DNA of 64,000 nucleotides from Pararge aegeria (Eukaryota > Arthropoda > Insecta > Lepidoptera > Nymphalidae), in the NCBI RefSeq assembly GCF_905163445.1, contig NC_053184.1, positions 11,222,001 through 11,286,000 of the forward strand. The letters run 5' to 3'. A program made the position numbers and the translations under genes. This document shows, one piece after another, positions 55,551 to 64,000 of the stretch. The notes under the pieces were generated by a model, which was not told where the DNA came from, ran no database searches, and saw only the letters and a program-made list of their open reading frames with translations. Each line of letters starts with the position of its first letter. Positions within the stretch are counted from its first letter, which is position 1.

Positions 55551-55555
55551 TATTA

Positions 55556-55745
55556 AAAATATCTTACGCAATTTAAATATTACTCGCTTTAACGGTTAAG
55601 TTGTCCATAACGTTCTTAAAGGCGTAGGAAGTCTATCAACCCGCACTTGGCCAACGTGCTGAACGATGGCCTGAACCCATACATTCATTGTGAGAAGAAA
55701 CCCGTACGGTAGTGAGCCGGTAATGGGTAATGATGATGACGATTA
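55556..55745 (+). mobile_element. tRNA-derived SINE, 3' part
   Basis: 'gctttaacggttaagttgtc', 'ccataacgttcttaaaggcg', 'aacccgcacttggccaacgt' and 'gagccggtaatgggtaatga' plus (TGA)n. It is a decayed copy of the 25.9-kb SINE without its head. Confidence 0.75.
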
Positions 55746-55749
55746 AAGA

Positions 55750-56055
55750 TGACGATGAAGATTTTTTTTTTTTTTCAAAATTAAAAAATAATTAAGAACT
55801 AAGACGGACTAGTTTCATTAAAAAAAAATTAAACCTAACCAGTAAGCCTTAAGAGGAACACAAACATCCTAGAACTTTTCTTTCACCGCACTTACTCAAC
55901 TTTTACGTTTATTAATTTTAAGCCTCCTGAACTAGGTCAAACTGAACTGACTACATTTACGTCATAAAAGTCGGCAGGTGTTACAGAATCTAAAACTACG
56001 AGTATATCATCAGCCTGTCAGAGTATCCCCGATGGGCAGAACACGAGCTCGGATA
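55750..56055. other. No recognised gene
   Basis: Contains a 13-nt T run at 55762 and AT-rich sequence. 56000-56050 ('cctgtcagagtatccccgat') may be a decayed retroposon tail. Confidence 0.35.
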
Positions 56056-56059
56056 TTAA

Positions 56060-56340
56060 GCACCGACATAAGAAATATCAATCTATTACCGGCCCACTAA
56101 AGGGTACGGATCTCCTCCCACAATGAGAACCCCTTCTCCTTGAGGCCGTAGTCCACCACACTGGCCCACTGCGGATTGTTGGACTCCACACACCTTTAAG
56201 AACATTGTGTAGAACTGTTAGGCGTGCAGGTTTCCTCACGATTTTTTCCTTCACCGTTGAAGCAAGTTATATTTGAATTACTTAAAACGCACATAACTTA
56301 GTAAAGGAACGGACTTCGATTCGAACTCGGCCCCCCGAAA
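56060..56340 (-). mobile_element. tRNA-derived SINE, antisense, nearly full length
   Basis: 'atctattaccggcccactaa', 'cactggcccactgcggattg', 'gcaggtttcctcacgatttt', 'ttccttcaccgttgaagcaa', then 'cggacttcgattcgaactcg', which retains the reversed B box. It is the only copy besides 25.9 kb that keeps most of the head. Confidence 0.8.
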
Positions 56341-56344
56341 CATA

Positions 56345-57535
56345 TCACAAAAGCCCTCTCTAATAAGAGAGGCAGACAAAAAGCACATACAAGAGAGAAG
56401 AATAGATTACAGTTTCCACTTCTCGTATCCGTCCAACTATAAACATCTACTGCGATCACAAACTTTCTGTAGAGCGTGGTGATTATGGGCAAATACTTCG
56501 GTTATGGGAAAGGCCGTCAGTCCGCCGCTGGGACTGTTAAAGGCGAAATAGTGGCAGTTAGTAACGAATAGGTGATTATGATGAGATATATATTTTTCTT
56601 TATGGAAAAATTCACAACAAATGACTCGAATTCCACCCGACCGTAATAAACTCACTTTTATTTTCAGGTTCGCTGTCATTTAGTCGTAATGTTTTAATGG
56701 TAGGCGTTACCCATCTTTACAACTTAATATTAGAATGGCTAAAAGTTTTGTAAATAGATTAAATGGAGACGAATACTTAAGTCATTTTTTATACGATAGT
56801 AACGGTGCCTCTGACTTCGTAATTTTTTTAATTGCATGGGACATGAAATTCTCTCGCGGAAATCTATTTCCGTCTTAAGCTTATAATGTAACCTAACAGT
56901 TTCTATTCTATCTCAAAGAATTATTCAAACAAATGTATTATGCAAATGTTCGATTTTCTCGGTGGATTTTCTCCAAAAAAAACTTTCATGAAAACCTTGT
57001 CCACACAGTAACGAAACAAAAATAATACTGAATCGGTCAAGGCATCCATGCGGCATGTTTGTTTATGCAGAAAGGAAAAATATAATTTTGCGAATTCTAA
57101 ATAAAAAAATTTTGGAAAATCACGAAAGTTATCTCAAATAGCATATTTAGTGACGGAAATGTAAGGTAGTTTAGGTATTATACAATAAACCTGATCATTA
57201 GGTTTTATTTTGTAACTATTGGGTCGGTAACCCTCCCCGGATAAACAATATTAGAACCCCTTTAACTGTTTTAACGTCTAAGGATTAAGCGATAAAAGTA
57301 CGTAATAAAACTTTAATTATAAATAACGACTAATTCTCAAAAAACAAATAAATAAATAAAAAATAAAATAATTCGTTCACAGTTCAGTTTATTTCTTTTA
57401 GTTTTTACTTATTTTTAATTTGGACGTATCTTAGTATGTCTTTCATAGAACTTTCTCAAACCATATGGCATTCCATGGGCGGAGTATATTATGTATTTAC
57501 ATTAGAAAAAGCTGTTTACTAGAAATTTATTATAT
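56345..57535. other. No recognised gene; partial repeat
   Basis: 56480-56540 ('tggtgattatgggcaaatac', 'aaggccgtcagtccgccgct') looks like part of a dispersed repeat. The remainder is AT-rich without a supported frame. Confidence 0.4.
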
Positions 57536-57542
57536 TACTAGA

Positions 57543-58246
57543 CTAGTGCCATGCGGCTTCGCCCGCGTAAATTTTGGTAAGTCTACTGCTACAAAGTCTA
57601 CATCTACTTCAATAATTCAGATACCAAACATGAAGTTTTTCAATCGTACTGGAAGTACCAAATATACAAACCTATGATATTAAGTACAGAAAGTATTACA
57701 ATATACTTAAACAAATGAGTATAATATTATATATGATTTTGCTCTTGGAGCTTTAGTCAATCGCGAATACCCGTCCCGAGGACCTATTCCCCTTTTTCCT
57801 TTTTTAAAATACTTTGAATTCCCTGTTACAAATGACTGCAATAACATTTAGCTTAACAGCAGCACTATATATTTGTCGAATGTAGTGGTTAAGCAACGTT
57901 GACCCAAGTCAGTAAATGGATGTGTGCCCATATTTGGAAATTTGAAAGATAATTTGGTATCTATCAGTCTCAGCTCCTATCACTAACAAAGAATAGTTAA
58001 GATGAAATGATGAGATGTCCACGAAATTTCAGCAAAACTAAAGTGATCATATTACCTATCCATTAGAAAAAGAATGATTTAAATCAGTTTAAATTTGACG
58101 GAATGATGGTGTAAAATCGTCAAACACTTTCATTCCCTCTCCCAAAGGAACTGAATTTCGTGATAAAAAGTATCCTTGGTTCTACCTCGTATGAATTCAT
58201 TCAGGAGCTTCAGCGTTATGCGCAGCCCATATACAGACAGACAGGC

Positions 58247-58290
<44 letters not shown>

Positions 58291-58425
58291 TGACATTAAT
58301 GAAATAAATTACAGTTTTGGGTTCAGTATCGGTATTATATATTATATATACCATACAATTTTTTTTTTGTTAAATATCTTCAATTCATAGAATTTGATCC
58401 GTTACAGTTTTATTATAAGTATAGA
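57543..58425 (-). mobile_element. Helitron-like element, antisense, with CAGA expansion
   Basis: The left border 'ctagtgccatgcggcttcgc' is the reversed CTAG 3' end, and the right border 'acagttttattataagtata' plus 'ga' is the reversed TC 5' end, as at 21373 and 62624. 'gaattcattcaggagcttca' corresponds to 'gaattcattcagtagtttca' at 62478. If it is a single element it is 883 bp. The interior (57700-58050) is unassigned, so two copies remain possible. Confidence 0.6.
58233..58290. repeat. (CAGA)n microsatellite inside the Helitron-like element
   Basis: About 14 repeats of CAGA with one interruption (caggcaga). Short 'cagacagac' runs occur at the same internal position in the relatives at 17.26 and 21.25 kb. 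The tract has expanded from an element-encoded seed. Confidence 0.9.
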
Positions 58426-58429
58426 TGAT

Positions 58430-59920
58430 CACATATTATCATCAAATAAAAGTCTCATTTCCAGTTACAAATGAGACATTTCTTTTGACGCGTGACAAAT
58501 TGTATTGTTTTTTTGTTTATATATAGTCTACCGTGTCCATCATAGTTTATTTGTAATGCCATTATAATAACCAAAAGCTGGTTATTACATCCGGATTAGA
58601 TGAAGCCATCACATCTTAAAAAATCTATTTTAAGAATTTAATCAGAAAAGAACGACGAATCACGGAATAGAACGCTAAAATCATAACTTTTCTGTTGTAG
58701 TGTAAAGAAATACTTTATTTAACTTATCTATCCAGATAAGGATAAAGGAGTTAACGCTTGAGTTCAGAACTTTATCTGTTGTCGAAGTTTCGTGTCGGTA
58801 TTCGAGTAGCGCTCCATTTATTACAGGTAAGTACCCATACTATGTTAATAATGTACGTCTACATAGTGCTATAATACGAAGTGCATATTTGATTTAAGTC
58901 TTCATTAAGGCTATTTTTGGTATATTTTAAGATAGGGATGGGGATTGTTCTTTGAATTGATTCGTATAACATCTACAAGGCGACGATTTTTATTGTAGAT
59001 GCTAAATTTATTCATACTCAGCAATAAGGAAATACCATGCTTAGTGAGATAGAATACATATTTCATAAGCACTACGGGAGAAATATTGCAAAGGAAATGG
59101 TACTTTTCCTTTTATTTCTAAAGATGTAAAACCCCTAATAACCTGCCATAATATTCTGCAGATAGAAAAGGGAAATACAAGTAAATGTTTGTTAGCATTC
59201 GTAGAAGATTTTATTTTCTTATCTAGATAATTTAACTGTGTGGATTACTAAAATAATCTATTGCTATTCTTCCTAAAACGTTTCGTGATTATAGATTCTA
59301 TGTTGTATAAAAGCGATCAAATTTGAATGATAAAAACAGAACACTTTTGTCATTAGCAAGTAATTTCTTCGGGAATTTAATTAATTATACCGGTACTTTA
59401 TATCTTCATGATTTGTGAAGTACTCTTTTAGGGAAGATAATAGCGCTTCGTAGATCGTGAATCTTCTTAATTACCAACCATACCTTTAATGAGTTTTAAT
59501 TAACAACTTTTAGGTCGCTTATCAACACTTTTAAACAATTGGTCATACGATAACTTTTTATAATATTCATTCTATAAGTGTGATATTTTGTAAAGATGTT
59601 TGGGTGCTTAGCTATTTTGATGTATGTATGTTCATAAATAGCGTGTAAATGACTGGATGGTTTTGAATTAGATTCGGCATAAAGATAGACAAAAATACAT
59701 CTAGAAAATACTTAATATTATTTTCTTTAAATTTTTGCAACTAAATAGAAATTCTACATAATGTCTCGGGTGGGCTTATTTGTAAATAATGATTATCAGT
59801 TTTCTCGTTATTCATAGCGCTCGGAAATATTAATTCCCCGCTTATTAATTGGGCAGGGATTATATTAAGTTTAAGTTGATAATATCACAGCTAGGTGAGA
59901 CTTACCGCGCTGTCTCGGTC
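58430..59920. other. No recognised gene
   Basis: AT-rich, with a short hairpin at 58452-58477 (gtctcattt ... aaatgagac). There is no coding signal. Confidence 0.5.
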
Positions 59921-59929
59921 AAAATTCAT

Positions 59930-60360
59930 GGTATTTATCATGAGCGCAGAAAGGATTATTTGGACAGGATTGGACGGTTGTAAGATTAAACTGCATTGGT
60001 AAGCGCGCAAGTGAAGCGAGCACGAGAATGCTTTAAGTTGAGGGTTAAAACAGATGCAGCTACAACAGCCTGCTAACTAAAATGGCGTTGTATAGGACAC
60101 GCGGTGCAGTTACAGATGCGCGCTGAAGCGAGCTGGTGCTGTGGTGGTGGTGTGGTTGGAACAACGACAACGTGGGCCTGAAGGGTGGCCTGTAGCATGC
60201 GTGCCACGAGATAAATATCTCTACCCTTTACTCGTATTTCTTCTATAGCACTAGACGAAATAATAGGTAGACAAAATTTTTTCGCGGTGCACATGCTAGC
60301 CCTAATGGACGCAATTAGCACAGGACGAACTCTACAAATAGGTACAAACACTACGTTGAC
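59930..60360. other. GC-richer unassigned segment
   Basis: Higher GC ('gatgcgcgctgaagcgagct', 'ggtggtggtgtggttggaac') than its surroundings. A 92-codon minus frame covers 60073-60351 and encodes a proline- and histidine-containing stretch (VVVVPTTPPPQHQLASARIC) with no family that I recognise. It has no splice context. It may be a decayed transposon. Confidence 0.25.
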
Positions 60361-60369
60361 AACTACAAA

Positions 60370-61210
60370 CTACAATACCTTTTTTCCCTGACTTTATTTA
60401 ATAGATAACCTTTAAAAGAAGAATTCATGCTCAACATATAATTAATCTTCTACTAATTTTTCATTAGTCAACGCAACAAAAATTAGTTGGGAGCTCGCCA
60501 TTGTTCTTTGCATTTACAGTTAAAGTGATCTTTGCGTACATATACATAAATATAAGATAGCATGAGGATACTTTAAATCCCACCGATTATTTAAAAACCG
60601 ATAATAACACGGACAAAGTCCCGGGGAAAACCTCTAGTTATATGTATTTGCTCCTTACAATTTATATTATTTAAGGAGTTATACTTACTCGTTAAAACCG
60701 CATTTAAAAGAAATGATGACTTCCTATCGAAGTTTAGACGAACAGAAAATGAGTCAACCCCAATGTAGGTCGCTTAACACAACGCTTGCTAAACTTGAGC
60801 GTCACTTTGCCTTAACCGTTGCAACTTGTATCAGCTATCAGGCATGTTTTGATGTACGTCCGCAAGTTTCATGTTAACCGGCTTATCTCCACGTCACAGC
60901 CATACTTCTTGTGATATTAGTTTGCATACACGGCTAATAGGACAAGTTGATAAAGGCATTAAATATTCTGTTGCAGCGGAGTATCAGTTTTGAAGTGAAA
61001 AGCGGCCTGTATGTGAAGGCATATAACACCGATACAGTGTATATAGGTTTACTACATTCAGTAGTCTCCTTGGCAGTGAAATTGACCCATATGCCGTCAC
61101 GGAAAACGGCGTGACGCTCTCTTGCTCCGTCGTGTCCGCTCGACGCCACTGCGTATTTTTTTTTTCTGTTTTACGATCAGATTTATTTTACTTCATCAAT
61201 CATCAAAAGC
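60370..61210. other. No recognised gene; possible Helitron-like end
   Basis: 60607-60637 ('cacggacaaagtcccgggga' then 'aaacctctag') looks like a decayed Helitron-like 3' terminus. Nothing else was found. Confidence 0.35.
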
Positions 61211-61217
61211 CTAGAAC

Positions 61218-61249
61218 ACTCTACTCCTGGATTAGTCCAGGAGTAGAGT
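61218..61249. repeat. Perfect 14-bp hairpin, 4-nt loop
   Basis: 'actctactcctgga' and 'tccaggagtagagt' flank ttag. It lies at the left edge of a family Q copy. Confidence 0.8.
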
Positions 61250-61254
61250 ACGCC

Positions 61255-61430
61255 TCTTCGGGAGAGTTTGCTTACAATCACCATTCTGGGCCGACGGGTT
61301 GGTAATCGTAGTAGATGGTAGAAGTGGCACAGAGGACGCTGCTGCCCATTCCCCGTTATATTCCTTTAGTCGTATCATACGACACCCGTGGAAAGTGGAG
61401 GAGTGGTGACAACTGTATTCTTATCTGCCG
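61255..61430 (+). repeat. Dispersed repeat 'family Q', copy 3
   Basis: 'acaatcaccattctgggccg', 'ggtagaagtggcacagagga', 'tttagtcgtatcatacgaca' and 'gacaactgtattcttatctg' align with 52066-52190 and 26725-26850. Confidence 0.7.
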
Positions 61431-61434
61431 TGAC

Positions 61435-62325
61435 GAGAAAATTTTACTTGCAAAAGTTTATTTTGTGCTTTAGTTTAAACATTTTACCTTGAAATTTCAC
61501 ATCGTCCCACGAAGGCCTACTTTTTTCTAGAGAATAGTTCTATAGTTGTCTTTTTTCTAGACACATTTTTTACCTATAGTCGAAAGTAGTCTAATTTTCA
61601 ACTTTATCCTATTAGCATGAAATTGTTATGGCATCAATCGTAATAATAATTGTGACAAACTTTACTAACGTACGTGCGCAGTATACTTTTAGTAATCAGA
61701 AACTAAAAATTAAGAAAAATACTTGAATTATTTTGATTACATTAGTTTATTTAGCTAGGCTTATATACGAGTACATTGTTTCGTTTAAAAAAAATATCAT
61801 AATGCTTAAATTAAAAAAATGGAGAATGTTAACGAAAAACAACATATTTATCAACCTCACAGTTCTTTGCCGTAACCTGTATATAAGCTTGGATATAAAC
61901 GAAGCAAAACTGAATTTCAGAATAAACTAGTTTTTCAAAGGCCAGCCAGATTGGCATAGGCTAACCTGACATGTTCTGAATAATCTTGTTCGGGTCTAGA
62001 AAAAACTTGTTCATAAAAGAGTTTCAGTTAGGTTTCAGTGCTTTTAGAATTTTGCCAGTTAGAAATGAAAAAAACTTAAGGTGCAAACTGGAAATAAAAC
62101 ATTGAAAATATGAGTGGGATTAAAAACTAACCACTCGGAAGACATGATATTATTGTTCCTACCTACGCTTTAAAACAATTTTATTCCGAAATCGATATGC
62201 GTAGGGCTTACATTTTAATCGAGATTGTTGAATTTTTTGTTTAACTGACCATTTAGGTTTTTGAAACTCGTAAATAAAGGTTTAACAAAAAAATAACTCT
62301 ACAATGAATATTTTTACTGTATATT
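61435..62325. other. No recognised gene
   Basis: AT-rich. The 65-codon plus frame at 61733-61930 is lysine/isoleucine/asparagine rich and follows composition. Confidence 0.5.
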
Positions 62326-62330
62326 TATTA

Positions 62331-62624
62331 CTAGATGTGCCTGACGGCTTCTTACTGCTATATAGTGATAGTATAACCTTTCCAGTAAAAAAAGATTATT
62401 TAAAGCTGAATTTAGGGGGCTAAAGTATCCATGTCCTACCTCGTAGTATGACCTAAAATCGAGAAAAGTTTCATTTGAATTCATTCAGTAGTTTCAGCTT
62501 GAAAAAAAAACAATTTTGGTATCAGTATCTGTTATGTGTTTTTTCCCTCCAAAAACAAATTAGTACACAAAATGTTTCTAAATGTTCAAAATTCGACCCG
62601 TAACAGTTTTATTATAAGTATAGA
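62331..62624 (-). mobile_element. Non-autonomous Helitron-like element, complete
   Basis: The left border 'ctagatgtgcctgacggctt' (reversed 3' CTAG) is preceded by A. The right border 'acagttttattataagtata' plus 'ga' (reversed 5' TC) is followed by T. At 294 bp it is the shortest two-ended copy and has no coding capacity. It belongs to the same family as 57543-58425 and shares the 5' end with 17155 and 21373. Confidence 0.75.
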
Positions 62625-62629
62625 TGAGG

Positions 62630-63480
62630 TGGTTTTTGACGCTGAAGACGCGGCATCGTCTCCTTAAATTAAATGATTCTATATACAAAGTCTACAGATA
62701 AAATAAAAGCAAACAAGTTATTGTTAATATATTGCAGTCGCAAATAACGCCGTTAGGAGTATACGAGTTACGAGTATAATGAATATCAGGAAGAACAGGA
62801 CGTGACAGAACAATTTCCGGTTAGAAGAAACCCCTACTTAATCAGTGAATTTCATAAAAATCGATCAGCATACGTTGAGATTTTATTTCAGAATCGGTAC
62901 TCACTGTATAATCTATCTACTATCTACTACTTCTATCTGATTATTATTTTTTATTCACTATCTAGAATGAATATGACCAATCTAGAGATCCTATTTAAGA
63001 TAATTTTAACCTAGGCCTTCAGGCCTAGCAGAATCAAAACGAAAATATTGAGTTTTAATTCAATCTTTATTATCATCACCCTTAGCCAATTATAATTCTT
63101 GCAGTGCTGGACATGAGTTTTCTATCACATCGGAGCTTAGACCCTCCACGCGACTATTATGAGAATGTGGCGATATAATAACTGAGACTGGAAACTTAAA
63201 GTCGCCAGTTTCGTAACTGGGGAAACCTTGATAGGAAAATCTAATCCCTTACAGACTTGTAGAGAAATTACGTGCGACATTCCGATCAAAGACAATAATT
63301 AGGTACCACGCTGCGATATATAGATTAACGTTATACGACTAATCTCGATTATATCAAGTTGACATGAGTGCCAAGCTAAGTGCCAATAGTCGATAGAATT
63401 TGACTTGGAATTGCGTCGTAATAATTATATTATGTACAACTGCCGCTTTAACGCTTTGTGGTAGTTACTAGACTTATCAT
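62630..63480. other. No recognised gene; decayed retroposon tail
   Basis: 63070-63150 ('attatcatcacccttagcca', 'gcagtgctggacatgagttt') resembles an antisense RTE or SINE tail (compare 54455-54500). The rest is unassigned. Confidence 0.4.
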
Positions 63481-63489
63481 TAGTTACTG

Positions 63490-63835
63490 GACTTAGCATT
63501 CCTTGGTGTTGATGCTAATGTTGTTAACCTAAGCCAAGACCGTAAGCCAATATCTAAACTTAGCTGTCGTATCGGCTATCGCCTATATGAGCTATTAAGT
63601 TTAGCATTGGTTAGATTCCATGATATTGATACTGTTGTTTTTTGCGTAACCCAAGCAGTAAGCTAATTTCATGAATAATTAACCCATTGCATATTGAAAG
63701 TATGTGCTAATGTTATTTGGCTCTCTTACCCAACTTTATAACCAATATGAGCATATTGGTTATAAAGTTGGGGTTGGGTCCTTGGTATTGATTCTATTGC
63801 TTATGCATCTAAGCCCGTAAGTAAGTACAATAATA
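63490..63835. repeat. Degenerate tandem repeats, about 3 copies
   Basis: Related blocks lie at about 63492-63555, 63602-63670 and 63776-63830. They share 'tccttggtgttgat'-like, 'ttgttaacctaagc'-like and 'ccgtaag' segments. Spacing is irregular. The array may continue past the right edge. Confidence 0.4.
63729..63772. repeat. Perfect 20-bp hairpin, 4-nt loop
   Basis: 'cccaactttataaccaatat' (63729-63748) is exactly complementary to 63753-63772, loop gagc. Confidence 0.9.
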
Positions 63836-64000
63836 ATTCTGAGAGGATGTTACCTGTTTTTAGTAAAATTAATTACTCTTTTTTAGTAATCTGCGTCGCT
63901 GCGTATCGCTCGTTCCAGTGCAAATATGAATATGAAATGAGTGTTTAAGCCACCCATTTGTATCACTCTCGGTTGAAGCCAATAACTTCGAAATTGACGC

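Noticed and set aside
58130..58390. Two overlapping frames rich in CLSV or TDRQ repeats
   Set aside because: Both translate the (CAGA)n tract in a Helitron-like element.

Overview
The window reads as non-coding, repeat-rich nuclear DNA from an insect, almost certainly a moth or butterfly (Lepidoptera). It is AT-rich, has no long open reading frames or operon-like spacing, and carries 3' ends of non-LTR retrotransposons, tRNA-derived SINEs, non-autonomous Helitron-like elements with CTAG ends, and a hAT-type MITE. Several of these match families I know as common in Lepidoptera. That recognition is from memory, not from a search. I cannot name the species; one SINE type recalls nymphalid butterflies, but weakly. 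I find no host gene that I can name, so the window is best taken as intergenic or deep intronic. Layout: 0-10 kb holds decayed repeats, two retrotransposon 3' ends (5.5-6.0 and 8.5-8.9 kb) and a pair of 120-bp direct copies (2.6 and 3.5 kb). 10-13 kb holds one copy of a dispersed element called family T here, an antisense RTE copy, and Helitron-like pieces. 14-15 kb has two tight hairpins beside the best candidate host exon, which would encode a hydrophobic segment. 17.2-17.9 kb is a Helitron-like copy with both ends. 19.4-19.7 kb is a GC-rich possible minus-strand promoter and first exon. 19.85-21.37 kb is a clear nest: a 5'-truncated LINE carrying the longest open frame in the window, inserted with a 6-bp target duplication into a Helitron-like element. 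22.7-27.5 kb is dense in RTE and SINE copies, including a SINE with a perfect 13-bp target duplication that was itself hit by a second retroposon. 27.6-27.8 kb is a 73-bp inverted repeat matching at 71 of 73 positions. 32.4 kb has a 204-bp hAT MITE. 36-41 kb has related LINE 3' ends. 44.4-48.7 kb is a tandem array of about 19 units in three subtypes of constant length (219, 220 and 224 bp), fused to the tail of a family T element and later interrupted by a SINE. 49-64 kb has more RTE, SINE and Helitron-like copies, two stacked perfect hairpins inside one RTE copy (54.5-54.7 kb), and a possible small secreted peptide frame at 50.1-50.3 kb. The most informative signals are the array (an element-embedded repeat expanding as a satellite with an internal 1,985-bp duplication) and the many near-perfect short hairpins. 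At two places in the 54.5-kb RTE copy, the 11.1-kb copy of the same element lacks the inverted arm, which points to local template switching. I do not see evidence for a new enzymatic or defence system.
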